Source: Planotetraspora kaengkrachanensis
GTDB lineage: Bacteria; Actinomycetota; Actinomycetes; Streptosporangiales; Streptosporangiaceae
DNA length: 64,000 bases
Direction of reading: 5' to 3'
Assembly: GCF_016862895.1 (NCBI RefSeq)
Contig: NZ_BONV01000002.1
Location: forward strand, 1 to 64,000
A program made the translations under genes and the position numbers. Positions 52,044 to 60,501 of this stretch are shown here, piece after piece. How positions within the stretch are numbered: position 1 is the first letter of the stretch; each line of letters begins with the position of its first letter. The notes under the pieces were generated by a model. That model was not told the origin of the DNA. It did no database searches and was given only the letters and a program-made list of their open reading frames with translations.

Positions 52044-52682
52044 TCACGAGGCGCGGTCGGCGGGCCGGACGTCGAACCGGATGTCGGCCAGCCGGTCGGC
52101 GGCGCCCCGGTCCAGCACGGTGACGCTCGCCGCCGGAGGCAGCCCGCCGGAGCGAGCCTGCCGTATCAGCAGCCGCCAGCGCCGGCAGTGCCGGGCGAAG
52201 GTGGCCGTGGTGACGACCCTCCCGCGTGAGTACTGCCCGGCGCGGGCCGTCTGCGGCGGGGTGTCGAGCAGGATCACGTGAAGATCGCGGCCCCGGCGCC
52301 GGGCGAGCCAGGCGAAGCCGTGCAGGATGTGCGGCCAGGTGCCGCGGGTGTGCGCGACGACGGCGTGGCCGCGCAGCACCGCCCGTGCGATGCGCAGCAC
52401 GTGCGTGGTGTGCACGAGCGGGGTGCGCGCCCGTGAAGGGACGGGCCCGAGGAAGCGCGCCCACCAGTTGCGCGCCTGGCGGGAGTCGACCACGTGCACG
52501 CCGCCCGCCACCACCGGTTCCGTCTCGTCGCCGTTCAACCCGTACAGGCGGTCGAGGAGCGTGCTCTTGCCGGCTCCGGGCAACCCCGCCAGCAGCACCA
52601 GCGATCCGACGGGGTAACGCAACTCCTCGTCGTGCGCACGGCATGGCTCGCGTCGCGGCGGCATGGTCGGCTCAGGCGTCAT
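52044..52682 (-). CDS. P-loop AAA-family ATPase/kinase-like protein
   Basis: A 212-residue nucleotide-binding protein with Walker A GLPGAGKST (about residues 34-42) and an ILLDTPP motif further on. It resembles small zeta/uridine-kinase-like P-loop kinases annotated as AAA family ATPase. Substrate unknown. ATG 52682 has GAGG close by; the next ATG at 52664 is an alternative. Confidence 0.75.
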   Translation of the reverse strand: MTPEPTMPPRREPCRAHDEELRYPVGSLVLLAGLPGAGKSTLLDRLYGLNGDETEPVVAGGVHVVDSRQARNWWARFLGPVPSRARTPLVHTTHVLRIARAVLRGHAVVAHTRGTWPHILHGFAWLARRRGRDLHVILLDTPPQTARAGQYSRGRVVTTATFARHCRRWRLLIRQARSGGLPPAASVTVLDRGAADRLADIRFDVRPADRAS

Positions 52683-52851
52683 CGACCTCACGTCATCCAC
52701 TCGGGAGCCCGGCGAACCGCCGATGGCGGGTCGCAGCTCCTGTCGGCCCGTCGACAAGGACAACGCGCGGGGAGCGCCGTGAGTTTCAGACCCCGTACGG
52801 CCGGGCCTTCAGTGGGCCGGTCGATTCACCCGGTTTCCTGCCCATCCGCCG

Positions 52852-54066
52852 CTACACGCCTGGCTGGGCGGCGACGTGGCGAAGCAGAGTGAGGCCGGGG
52901 ACGGGCACGCGGGCGAGTTCGCGCCCGTCCCTGGCGTCGAGTCGGACGGCTCCCCCGTCGACGCCCGCGTACAGGCTCCCGTCAGGGCCCACGGCCAGCC
53001 CGCGTGGGCGTCCCGGCGTCCTTGCGGTGTGCAGCACGGACAGGGAGTCGAGGTCGACGGCGGACAGCGAGCCGCCGGCTGCCACGTGCAGGGCGCCGGC
53101 CGACACGGCGGCGAAAGCCGGGCCGGGCGATGCGAGGAGCGCGCCCACTTCGCCGATGGCCAGTTCCTGCACCCCCGCTCGCACGAGACGTCCACTGGCG
53201 CCGTCGAACACGTAGACGTCGTCGGCGGAGACGGCGATGGCGTGCCCCTCCGCCGGCCCGTGCCCGAACGGTTCTGGCAGGTCGAGGCAGTACGCCCAGC
53301 GCTCGGTCAGGCTCAGCACGTGCACGAACGCGTGGACGCCCGTCGACCGGCCGGCGACCAGGTCCCTGGAGTGCAGGTGATTGGCCTGATGGGTGTAGAG
53401 CGTGTAGAGCCTGTCGCGGCCGGGAGACAGCACGGCGAGCCGGCTCTCCCCGCGCATGGTCTCCTCCTCGGCCACCGGAGTCTTCTCCCTGCTGAGGACC
53501 GGGCCCACCTCGCGGGACGTCAGGTCGAGCATCCGGACGCGGTACGCCTCGGGAGCCGTTGACGGGAGGTACTGCAGCACGAACAGCGCACCGCCCTCCG
53601 CCGAGAAGGAGTCGGGCTCGTAGTTCCCGTCCAGTTCGACGACCGTGGCCTCGCGGCGGCCGGAGGGATCGGCGATCACCAGGCGGGTCGTGCGACGTCC
53701 GGGCGAGCCGTACGGCGTGGCGGGCGCGGGGTCGCCGAGAGCCGCCAGGGCTCCGTCCGGCGAGACCACCCGGACGGCCTTGGAGGGGGGCACACCGATG
53801 CTGGAGATCGTGCGCCCGGTGACGGCGTCCACGGCCACCAGGGAGTTTCCTGAGAGGGTGAACAGACGGGTCCAGTCGGCCGCGGGGACTGTGGCCGGGG
53901 AATTCGCGAGGCTGCGCCCGCTCCGCGTCTCCACGGCGGCCAGCCCGGACGTCGTGTCGGCGTAGAGGAGGTGGGCCGGCTCTTTCTGCGTCACCGGTCC
54001 GGCACACGCGCCGACGCCGACCAGCGCCGTTCCGCCGCAGATCTTGAGGAAGTCGCGTCGCTCCAT
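52852..54066 (-). CDS. Tat-exported lipoprotein with beta-propeller
   Basis: A 404-residue protein beginning with a twin-arginine signal (ERRDFLKICGG) and a lipobox (GVGAC, Cys21). The rest is built of repeated beta-blades (LYADTTSGLAAVETRSG, DDVYVFDGASGRLVRAG, SLSAVDLDSLSVLHTARTPG), as in PQQ/YVTN-type propellers. Likely an extracellular binding protein; no ligand can be given. Confidence 0.72.
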   Translation of the reverse strand: MERRDFLKICGGTALVGVGACAGPVTQKEPAHLLYADTTSGLAAVETRSGRSLANSPATVPAADWTRLFTLSGNSLVAVDAVTGRTISSIGVPPSKAVRVVSPDGALAALGDPAPATPYGSPGRRTTRLVIADPSGRREATVVELDGNYEPDSFSAEGGALFVLQYLPSTAPEAYRVRMLDLTSREVGPVLSREKTPVAEEETMRGESRLAVLSPGRDRLYTLYTHQANHLHSRDLVAGRSTGVHAFVHVLSLTERWAYCLDLPEPFGHGPAEGHAIAVSADDVYVFDGASGRLVRAGVQELAIGEVGALLASPGPAFAAVSAGALHVAAGGSLSAVDLDSLSVLHTARTPGRPRGLAVGPDGSLYAGVDGGAVRLDARDGRELARVPVPGLTLLRHVAAQPGV

Positions 54067-54126
54067 GTGATGTCTACACCGGGCGGGGCGGAAAGGTTCG
54101 CGTCCCGTCCCGCCCCGTCCCGCGGC

Positions 54127-54732
54127 TCAGGCGAACAGCGCGACCACCTGGTCCGAACTCAGGCAGCCGGCCGTCGCCAGATCCAGGTTGGCCAGCGACA
54201 TGCGGTGGACCTCGTCGGTCGCGGCCGTGACGCAGTCACTGACCGGGTGGACGGTGAGGCCGAGGTCGGTGCCGTGCCTGGCCGTCTGCTCGACGGTCAG
54301 ATTGGTGGCGACTCCGGTCACCAGCAGCGTGTCGATCCCACGCTCGGCCAGCCACGCGGGGAGGTCGTCGCCGGCCAGGCCCGACAACTTCTGGTTGTCA
54401 ACCACCCAGTCACCCTCGGCCGGAGTGCACATCTCCGGGATCAGCTGGGCCCCCGGAGCGTCCGGGCGGAAGGCCTCCTGCGCGTCGCCGACGGCCTTCA
54501 TGAAGCCCGTGTTGCGGACCAGGCCGCCTTCGCCCACGGGCACGGTGAACCGCGTGAAGATCACCGGCACCCCCGCGGCGCGCATGGATTCGTGGAACCG
54601 CACGGCACGCCCCACGACGCCGCTGCGCGCGACCGGCTCGCCGAGCATCGCGCCGAAGAACCCCTCGGGCTTGATGACGTTCACCTGCCAGTGGAGGGCG
54701 AGAACGGCGGCGGTCCGCGGGTCGTAGGTCAT
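54127..54732 (-). CDS. isochorismatase-fold protein with altered active site
   Basis: A 201-residue cysteine-hydrolase (isochorismatase) superfamily protein. The fold motifs are clear (LLVTGVATNLTVEQTARHG), but two residues of the Asp-Lys-Cys triad are changed: His14 stands where Asp is usual (ALHWQVNVI), and Thr146 where Cys is usual. Lys115 is kept (DNQKLSG). It may be non-hydrolytic or use another mechanism. ATG 54732 has AGGA seven bases before. Confidence 0.82.
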   Translation of the reverse strand: MTYDPRTAAVLALHWQVNVIKPEGFFGAMLGEPVARSGVVGRAVRFHESMRAAGVPVIFTRFTVPVGEGGLVRNTGFMKAVGDAQEAFRPDAPGAQLIPEMCTPAEGDWVVDNQKLSGLAGDDLPAWLAERGIDTLLVTGVATNLTVEQTARHGTDLGLTVHPVSDCVTAATDEVHRMSLANLDLATAGCLSSDQVVALFA

Positions 54733-55047
54733 GTCATGATCCTGCCGCACCCCGCCCCTCGCCGGAAGACCTCCGCGGCGGCACGCCAGCCAAGATCGGA
54801 CATAAGCGCCATACCCGTTGAAAGATGCACTAAGGGCATCACATATAGTTGCCCTCGGCAACCAGATAGGGCGGTCAGGACATCGAGGATGCGTCGCACG
54901 CATCCGCGTCCTCGTACCGCCGTCGCGAGACCCTCGGCAACGCCGGCGAGGTGATCGCCGAACTTCCCCGCACAGCCAGGCCCCCATACTCCCGCCGCGC
55001 ACGCCTCCCGCACCCCCGCCACGCACGGCTCCCCTGAAAGGACCCAG
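54733..55047. other. divergent intergenic region before the MFS fusion gene
   Basis: This 315-base gap carries an AT-rich promoter-like patch (TTGAAA at 54818, ACATATAGT at 54841-54849) and the palindrome at 54848. No gene was seen. Confidence 0.45.
54848..54862. promoter_or_regulatory. palindrome, possible MarR operator
   Basis: GTTGCC, CTC, GGCAAC: perfect six-base arms, directly at the end of a TATAGT -10-like box. It could bind the MarR protein encoded at the end of the downstream gene run. Confidence 0.5.
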
Positions 55048-57534
55048 ATGACAACCGCAGTACCGGCCGAGGCGCGGGGCGTTTCCCGTGATCTCGCCGG
55101 CCCGATGTCGCACCGGCAGATCCTGGAGGCGCTGTCGGGACTGCTGATCGGCCTGTTCGTGGCGATCCTGGCGGCGACCGTCGTGTCGAACGCACTGCCC
55201 ACGATCATCGCCGACCTGCACGCGAGCGAGACCACCTACACCTGGGTGATCACCACCGACCTGCTCGCGACCACGATCTCCACTCCCCTGTGGGGCAAGC
55301 TCGCCGACCTGGTGAGCAAGAAGGTGCTCGTCCAGCTGAGTCTGATCATCTTCGTGGCCGGCTCGGCCGTCGCCGGGCTCGCGCAGAACCCCGGGATGTT
55401 GCTGGGCGCCCGGGTCGTCCAGGGCATCGGCGCCGGCGGCCTCACCGCCCTCACCCAGGTGATCATGGCGGTGATGATCGCGCCGCGCGAGCGCGGCCGC
55501 TACTCGGGCTATCTCGGCGCGGTCTTCGCCCTCGCCACCATCGGCGGCCCGCTCATCGGCGGTGTGATCGTGGACACCTCCTGGCTGGGCTGGCGGTGGT
55601 GCTTCTACGTGGGCGTGCCGTTCGCCGTGCTCGCGCTGATCGTTCTGCAGAGGACGCTCCGTCTTCCCGTGCTCAAGCGCGAGGTGAAGATCGACTGGAC
55701 CGGCGCGGTGCTGATCGTGACCTCGGTCTCGCTGCTTCTCATCTGGGTCTCGTTCGCCGGCAACAAGTACGACTGGCTGTCCTGGCAGACCTATGCGATG
55801 GTCGGCGGCGCGCTGGTGCTGGCCCTGCTCTTCCTCCTCGTGGAGATGAAGGCCCGCGAGCCGGTCGTGCCGCTGCGTCTGTTCCGCAACCGCACGGTCA
55901 GCCTGGCCGTGGTGTCCAGCCTGCTCGTCGGTGTCGCCATGTTCGGCGCGACCACCTTCCTGTCCCAGTACTTCCAGCTCGCGCGTGGTGAGTCGCCCAC
56001 CAAGGCGGGGATCATGACGCTGCCGCTGATCCTCGGCCTGGCCGTGTCGTCGACCGCGGCCGGGCAGATCATCACCCGCACCGGCCGCTGGAAGATCTTC
56101 CTGGTCTCCGGCGGCCTGTTCCTGACCGCCGGGTTCGGGTTCATGGGAACGCTGCGGTTCGACACCAACTACTGGCTGCTGGCCGTCTACATGGTCGCCA
56201 TCGGCATGGGCGTCGGCCTGACCATGCAGAACCTCGTCCTGGCCGTACAGAACCAGGTGCGGCAGCAGGACCTGGGCGCGGCCAGTTCCGTCGTCGCGTT
56301 CTTCCGTACGCTCGGCGGCGCGATCGGCGTCTCGGCTCTCGGCGCCGTGCTGGGTCACCGGATCACCGACTACCTGAACGAAGGCCTGTCCAGGCTGGGC
56401 GTGCAGAGCGGGCTGAGCGACGGTTCGGTTCCCCGGCTGTCCGAGCTGCCCGCGCCCATCCGCGCGGTGGTGCAGAGCGCGTACGGCCACGGCGTGGGCG
56501 ACGTGTTCCTCTACGCGGCCCCGAGCGCGCTGCTTGCACTGGTGGCCATCGTCTTCATCAAGGAGATCCCGCTGCGAAGCTCCGGTTCCGAGCAGCCCGC
56601 GGACGTGGAGGCGCCGCCGGCGGAGGTCCCGGCGCCCGGCCGTCACGCGCACCGCGACACGCGGGAGCCGGTGCCGGTGGGCGCCGACGCCCACGGCGGG
56701 CGCGACGGTCTGGCCAGGACGGCGGTGGCGGCACAACACGTGGTGTCCGCCTCGGCCGACACCGTCGAGACCAGGGTCGGCAGCGGGATCCGCGGCTTCG
56801 TCCGTGGCGCTGACGGCACACCGGTGGCCGACGCCACCCTCACCCTGATCGACGTACGGGGACACCAGCTCGGTCGCGCGGTCACGACGGCCGACGGCGG
56901 GTACGGCCTGTGGGCCCCCGGGGGCGGCACGTACGTGCTGATCGCCTCCGCCGGAGAGCACGACCCCCAGGTCGCGACGCTCGTGGTGGGCGACCGTCCA
57001 CTGGACTTCGACCTGGTGCTCGCGGGCTCGGGCAAGCTGTCCGGCACCGTGCGCGACGCGAACGGCACACCGGTGGCTGAGGCGATGGTCATCCTGACGG
57101 ACGTCCGCGGCGAGGTGGTCACCACGGCGACGACGGACGCCGACGGCGCGTTCGGCTTCACGGGGGTCGTCGCCGGCGCGTACACCCTCGCGGTCAGCGC
57201 CGCCGGGCTCCGTCCGGCCGCGGTGCCGGTCGAGGTCGGTACCGGCATGACCCGGCAGGACGTCGACCTGCTGCCCGGCGCCCACGTGCGCGGCACGGTC
57301 CGGGTCAAGGGCGCGGGCGGTCCGCTCGCCGACGCCCGGGTCACGCTGCTCGACGCCACCGGAGACGTCGTCGGCACGGCGACGACCGGTGAGGACGGGC
57401 AGTACGCGTTCGCCGACCTCGCGGACGGCCGGTACACCCTGATCGCCACCGGGTACCCGCCCGTTGCGAGCCCTCTCGACCTGTCCGGCCAGGGCGACGA
57501 CGAGTACGACCTGTGGCTCGGGCACGCGGAATGA
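55048..57534 (+). CDS. DHA2 MFS transporter with three C-terminal carboxypeptidase-regulatory-like repeats
   Basis: An 828-residue fusion. Residues 25-510 form a 14-helix drug exporter (motif GKLADLVSKKVLVQ; antiporter motif GGPLIGGVIVDTSWLGWRW). After a Pro/Ala/His-rich linker come three beta-sandwich repeats of about 85 residues (IRGFVRGADGTPVADATLTL, LSGTVRDANGTPVAEAMVIL, VRGTVRVKGAGGPLADARV), of the CarboxypepD_reg/Cna-B-like type, normally found outside cells. ATG follows AAAGGA by five bases. The stop overlaps the YceI gene start (ATGA). Confidence 0.9.
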   Translation: MTTAVPAEARGVSRDLAGPMSHRQILEALSGLLIGLFVAILAATVVSNALPTIIADLHASETTYTWVITTDLLATTISTPLWGKLADLVSKKVLVQLSLIIFVAGSAVAGLAQNPGMLLGARVVQGIGAGGLTALTQVIMAVMIAPRERGRYSGYLGAVFALATIGGPLIGGVIVDTSWLGWRWCFYVGVPFAVLALIVLQRTLRLPVLKREVKIDWTGAVLIVTSVSLLLIWVSFAGNKYDWLSWQTYAMVGGALVLALLFLLVEMKAREPVVPLRLFRNRTVSLAVVSSLLVGVAMFGATTFLSQYFQLARGESPTKAGIMTLPLILGLAVSSTAAGQIITRTGRWKIFLVSGGLFLTAGFGFMGTLRFDTNYWLLAVYMVAIGMGVGLTMQNLVLAVQNQVRQQDLGAASSVVAFFRTLGGAIGVSALGAVLGHRITDYLNEGLSRLGVQSGLSDGSVPRLSELPAPIRAVVQSAYGHGVGDVFLYAAPSALLALVAIVFIKEIPLRSSGSEQPADVEAPPAEVPAPGRHAHRDTREPVPVGADAHGGRDGLARTAVAAQHVVSASADTVETRVGSGIRGFVRGADGTPVADATLTLIDVRGHQLGRAVTTADGGYGLWAPGGGTYVLIASAGEHDPQVATLVVGDRPLDFDLVLAGSGKLSGTVRDANGTPVAEAMVILTDVRGEVVTTATTDADGAFGFTGVVAGAYTLAVSAAGLRPAAVPVEVGTGMTRQDVDLLPGAHVRGTVRVKGAGGPLADARVTLLDATGDVVGTATTGEDGQYAFADLADGRYTLIATGYPPVASPLDLSGQGDDEYDLWLGHAE

Positions 57535-58424
57535 CGCCGGACTCCCCCGCCGGCAGGGACGGGACGCACCCCGGCCCTCCGGCCTCCGCGTCCGTGCCCG
57601 GGGAGCGACGCGGCCTTCGCGCGCGGGTGCGGACGAAGGACGGCTGGCCGATACAGCACGCGGTCGTCACCGTGACCGACCCGTCCGGCCGCCAGGTCGT
57701 ACGGGCCGGGGCGGACGACGACGGGGCGGTGCTGACCGGCCCGCTCGCACCCGGCGTCTACACCGTCGTCGTCACCGCGGTCGGGTACGCCCCGGCCGCG
57801 TCGACGGCGATCGCGACCGCGTCCGGCTCCGCCGAGATGGGCACGCTCGTGCTCACGCGGCTGGGCGGCGCGGGGCTCCCGCCGCCCGGCGTGTGGACCA
57901 TCGATCCGGCTCACTCCATCGTCGCCGCGACGGCGCAGCACCTCGGCCTGTCCAGCGTGCAGGGACGGTTCGGCCGGTTCTCCGGCCGGATCGACATCGG
58001 CGCGACCCCCGAGACGTCCGGCGTGACGGCCGAGATCGACGCCTCGTCGATGGACACGGGCAACGGCACGCGGGACGACCACCTGCGCTCGGCCGACTTC
58101 CTCGACGTCGAACGGCACCCGACGATCACCTACTCGAGCACCGGGCTGTCCGCCACGGGTCAGAATCGGTGGACGCTGCACGGTGTGCTGAGGATGAGCG
58201 GCGTCGCCCGGCCGGTCGACCTCGATCTGACCTACCTCGGCACCGGCCCCGACCCGTGGGGCGGCCTGCGGGTCGCGTTCCGCGCCTCCACCGAGTTGCG
58301 CCGCGAGGACTTCGCGATGAACTACAACCAGGTGGTGCAGGCGGGCATCTCACTGATCGGGGCCACGGTGAAGGTGGAGCTGGACATACAGGCGGTTCAA
58401 GGTGAATCGCCCCCTCCGGCATGA
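57531..58424 (+). CDS. YceI-family protein with N-terminal carboxypeptidase-regulatory-like domain
   Basis: A 297-residue protein: a CarboxypepD_reg-like domain (about residues 30-110, LRARVRTKDGWPIQHAVVTV) followed by a YceI lipocalin-like domain (about 118-290, GVWTIDPAHSIVAATAQHLG, then VRGVARPVDLDLTYLG-like core). YceI proteins bind polyisoprenoid lipids. No signal peptide is visible. ATG overlaps the transporter stop. The same accessory domain appears in its upstream neighbour. Confidence 0.88.
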   Translation: MTPDSPAGRDGTHPGPPASASVPGERRGLRARVRTKDGWPIQHAVVTVTDPSGRQVVRAGADDDGAVLTGPLAPGVYTVVVTAVGYAPAASTAIATASGSAEMGTLVLTRLGGAGLPPPGVWTIDPAHSIVAATAQHLGLSSVQGRFGRFSGRIDIGATPETSGVTAEIDASSMDTGNGTRDDHLRSADFLDVERHPTITYSSTGLSATGQNRWTLHGVLRMSGVARPVDLDLTYLGTGPDPWGGLRVAFRASTELRREDFAMNYNQVVQAGISLIGATVKVELDIQAVQGESPPPA

Positions 58425-58482
58425 TCGTCATGCTCGGCCCGGAATCCACACCGGGGGTTCGGACGCAGGAGGTGACGGCACG

Positions 58483-58950
58483 ATGACCGGGACGCACGCG
58501 GCGGCCACCGTCGAGGCGCGTGAGGCGTACTGCGAGCTCGAGCACCAGCTCGGCGTCCTGTTCCGCCGATCTCGCGCGCTGTCGGCCGAGATGAGGCGGG
58601 ACGTCCATCCCGAGCTGGACCCCGGCGCGTACGGGTTGCTGGTCCGCATCGACGAGGCCGCTCCGGCGCGTCCGAGCGACCTGGCCGCCTACTACGGCAT
58701 CGGCAAGGCCACCATCAGCCGCCAGTTGAAGGCGCTCGAGACTCTCGGGCTGATCGGGCGCACCCCCGACCCGGTCGACGGCCGCGCCCACCTCCTCGAG
58801 CTGACCGGCGAGGGCCGGCAGAGGCTCGACCGGGCGCGGAGGGCGCGCCAGGAGCGGTTCCGTGCGTTGCTCGACACCTGGCCGGAGGACGAGGTCCGGC
58901 TGCTGGGGGCGATGTTGTCCCGTTTCAACACCCTCACAGAGACCTTCTGA
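58483..58950 (+). CDS. MarR-family regulator
   Basis: A 155-residue winged-helix MarR protein (DLAAYYGIGKATISRQLKALETLGLI, then DPVDGRAHLLELT wing). ATG 58483 has GGAGG ten bases upstream. Third gene of the MFS-YceI-MarR run and probably its repressor. Confidence 0.9.
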   Translation: MTGTHAAATVEAREAYCELEHQLGVLFRRSRALSAEMRRDVHPELDPGAYGLLVRIDEAAPARPSDLAAYYGIGKATISRQLKALETLGLIGRTPDPVDGRAHLLELTGEGRQRLDRARRARQERFRALLDTWPEDEVRLLGAMLSRFNTLTETF

Positions 58951-59143
58951 GGCGGCGCGCCCAGGAGCGCGGCACGTCACCTCCCGGGCAGGCCGGCCGT
59001 ACGCCCCGGGGGGCCGCCGTCCGGGCTCGGCGCGGAGGGCCGGCCCACCGCGCCTTTACCGGATCATGCTCACACTGGTGTCATAGGATCATCACCGGTC
59101 GCGCCGGGGCGGTACCCGGTCCATCACCACCTGAGAGATTCAA

Positions 59144-59476
59144 ATGATCTTCATTACAGCGAAGTTCCGCGTGCTGCCCGAGTATGCCGACCAGTGGATC
59201 GAGATCACGCGCGACTTCACTCAGGCCACCCGCGACGAGCCGGGTTGCATGTGGTTCGACTGGTCGCGGAGCGTCGAGGACCCCGCTGAGTACGTCCTCG
59301 TCGAGGCGTTCCGGGACGGCGACGCCGGGGCCGCGCACGTCCAGTCCGAACACTTCAGGCAGGCGCAGCGCACGCTGCCCGGGCACCTCGCGGAGACTCC
59401 CCGGATCGTCAACATGACGGTCCCGCAGGACGACTGGTCCCTTCTGGGCGAGATGGCCGTCCCCGACCGGAGCTGA
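59144..59476 (+). CDS. antibiotic biosynthesis monooxygenase (ABM)-domain protein
   Basis: A 110-residue ferredoxin-fold ABM protein, similar to quinol monooxygenase YgiN (FITAKFRVLPEYADQWIEIT, CMWFDWSRSVEDPAEYVLVE, HVQSEHFRQ). The dimeric fold oxidises quinol-type aromatics without cofactor in characterised members. ATG has GAGAG upstream. Confidence 0.85.
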   Translation: MIFITAKFRVLPEYADQWIEITRDFTQATRDEPGCMWFDWSRSVEDPAEYVLVEAFRDGDAGAAHVQSEHFRQAQRTLPGHLAETPRIVNMTVPQDDWSLLGEMAVPDRS

Positions 59477-59488
59477 CCTCAGCCGACT

Positions 59489-59552
59489 CGGGACCTGACG
59501 ACCCCGGGACCTGACAAGCCTGGGGTCTGACAAGCCTGGGGTCTGACAACCC
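59489..59552 (+). repeat. 16-bp tandem repeat, four copies
   Basis: Units CGGGACCTGACGACCC, CGGGACCTGACAAGCC, TGGGGTCTGACAAGCC and TGGGGTCTGACAACCC, starting shortly after the ABM gene stop. Confidence 0.8.
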
Positions 59553-59628
59553 GGGGTGCGCCGCCCGTCGGCCGCGAGCGCGGACGTAACGTGGAAAGTG
59601 GTCCATCCAGCAGGGGCTGGAGGCGGCG

Positions 59629-59955
59629 ATGCGACGGTCGAGCAAGGTGTTCTTCGTGGTGCTCATCGGCTTCGCCGTCATCCTCGTGGCGACCTTCGTC
59701 CGCGATGTGTTCGCCTGGGAGAGCTGCGGGGATGACGTCGGGCCGGCGGTGGCCGACACCGAGATGTACGGAGCCCCCTCCGCCGCCGAGTGCTCCATCG
59801 TCAGGAATCAGCCCACCGGGTTGACGCCCTTGCCCTGGCTGGGGGCGATGTCAGCGCGGACCGCCGGTTCCGGCCTGCTCGTCGATCACCCCGTCATCTG
59901 TGCCGCATGGGCCCTGAAAAGCCTGGAGAGCGTGAAGAGCAGGCCCATGCCGTAG
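59629..59955 (+). CDS. hypothetical membrane-anchored protein
   Basis: A 108-residue protein with one N-terminal membrane segment or uncleaved signal (VFFVVLIGFAVILVATFV), followed by a small domain with three cysteines (ESCGDD, AECSIV, VICAAW). GGAGG lies five bases before the ATG. No family recognised. Confidence 0.65.
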   Translation: MRRSSKVFFVVLIGFAVILVATFVRDVFAWESCGDDVGPAVADTEMYGAPSAAECSIVRNQPTGLTPLPWLGAMSARTAGSGLLVDHPVICAAWALKSLESVKSRPMP

Positions 59956-59982
59956 CCGCGGGGCCGGGTCAGGCGGGGCCCG

Positions 59983-60276
59983 TCACTCCGGAGACCACTC
60001 GTCGTCGTAGCCTTCGCGGTGCCGGTAACCCCTGGCGAGCAGGCGGAGAGTGCGGCACGGCACCCCGTGCTTGGTGCCGCAGGTCTTGCATGCCGGGATC
60101 TGCATGACCCGCGTGTCCTTCCCGATCCCGGTCACCTGGACGATGCCGTGCTCGTCGAGGACGGCCAGTGCCGCGTCGCAGCGGGCGATCGTGTCGCGAG
60201 GGTCCTGCTCCGTGGCCAGCGCGACGGCCTTGTCGGCCTCGATGGTGGCGCGGAGCCACGAACCCAGAACGCTCAT
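59983..60276 (-). CDS. DUF6221-family protein
   Basis: A 97-residue protein resembling DUF6221 (SVLGSWLRATIEADKAVALA, DPRDTIARCDAALAVLDEHG), often found in actinomycetes and their phages. Near the C-terminus is a four-cysteine-like patch (ACKTCGTKHGVPC). ATG 60276 has GAGG eight bases upstream; an earlier in-frame start at 60309 has none. Confidence 0.7.
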   Translation of the reverse strand: MSVLGSWLRATIEADKAVALATEQDPRDTIARCDAALAVLDEHGIVQVTGIGKDTRVMQIPACKTCGTKHGVPCRTLRLLARGYRHREGYDDEWSPE

Positions 60277-60387
60277 CCTGCTCGCCTCCTCCTGTCCGAC
60301 GACGTGCACGATCGGTCAGGGGCCTCCATCCCTCACGCTAGTCCGGCCGGCCGGAGTACGGCAGGGCGGCCTCGGCAGCTGACATGA

Positions 60388-60422
60388 GAAAGCCTGGCCA
60401 TCTTGTGGATGACCAGGCTTTC
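60388..60422. terminator. hairpin terminator
   Basis: GAAAGCCTGG and CCAGGCTTTC form a perfect 10-bp stem with a 15-base loop, ending in TTTC on one side. It lies upstream of the DUF6221 gene and downstream of the GH92 gene on the minus strand. Confidence 0.65.
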
Positions 60423-60445
60423 GGCCCGCCCGACAGGGGAGGGAC

Positions 60446-60492
60446 GCCGCCGGTGAGCGGGGCCGTGATCACGCGCCCCGCTCACCGGCGGC
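60446..60492 (-). terminator. very strong hairpin after the GH92 gene
   Basis: An 18-bp perfect stem (arms 60446-60463 and 60475-60492) with an 11-base loop that itself contains CGTGATCACG. Ten bases after the GH92 stop. The longest perfect inverted repeat in the window. Confidence 0.8.
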
Positions 60493-60501
60493 TTCGGTTG
60501 A

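Noticed and set aside
54733-57525. Very long minus-strand frame continuing upstream of the isochorismatase-fold gene
   Set aside because: Only 54127-54732 shows a protein family; the rest is antisense to the MFS fusion gene and has no ribosome site or motif.
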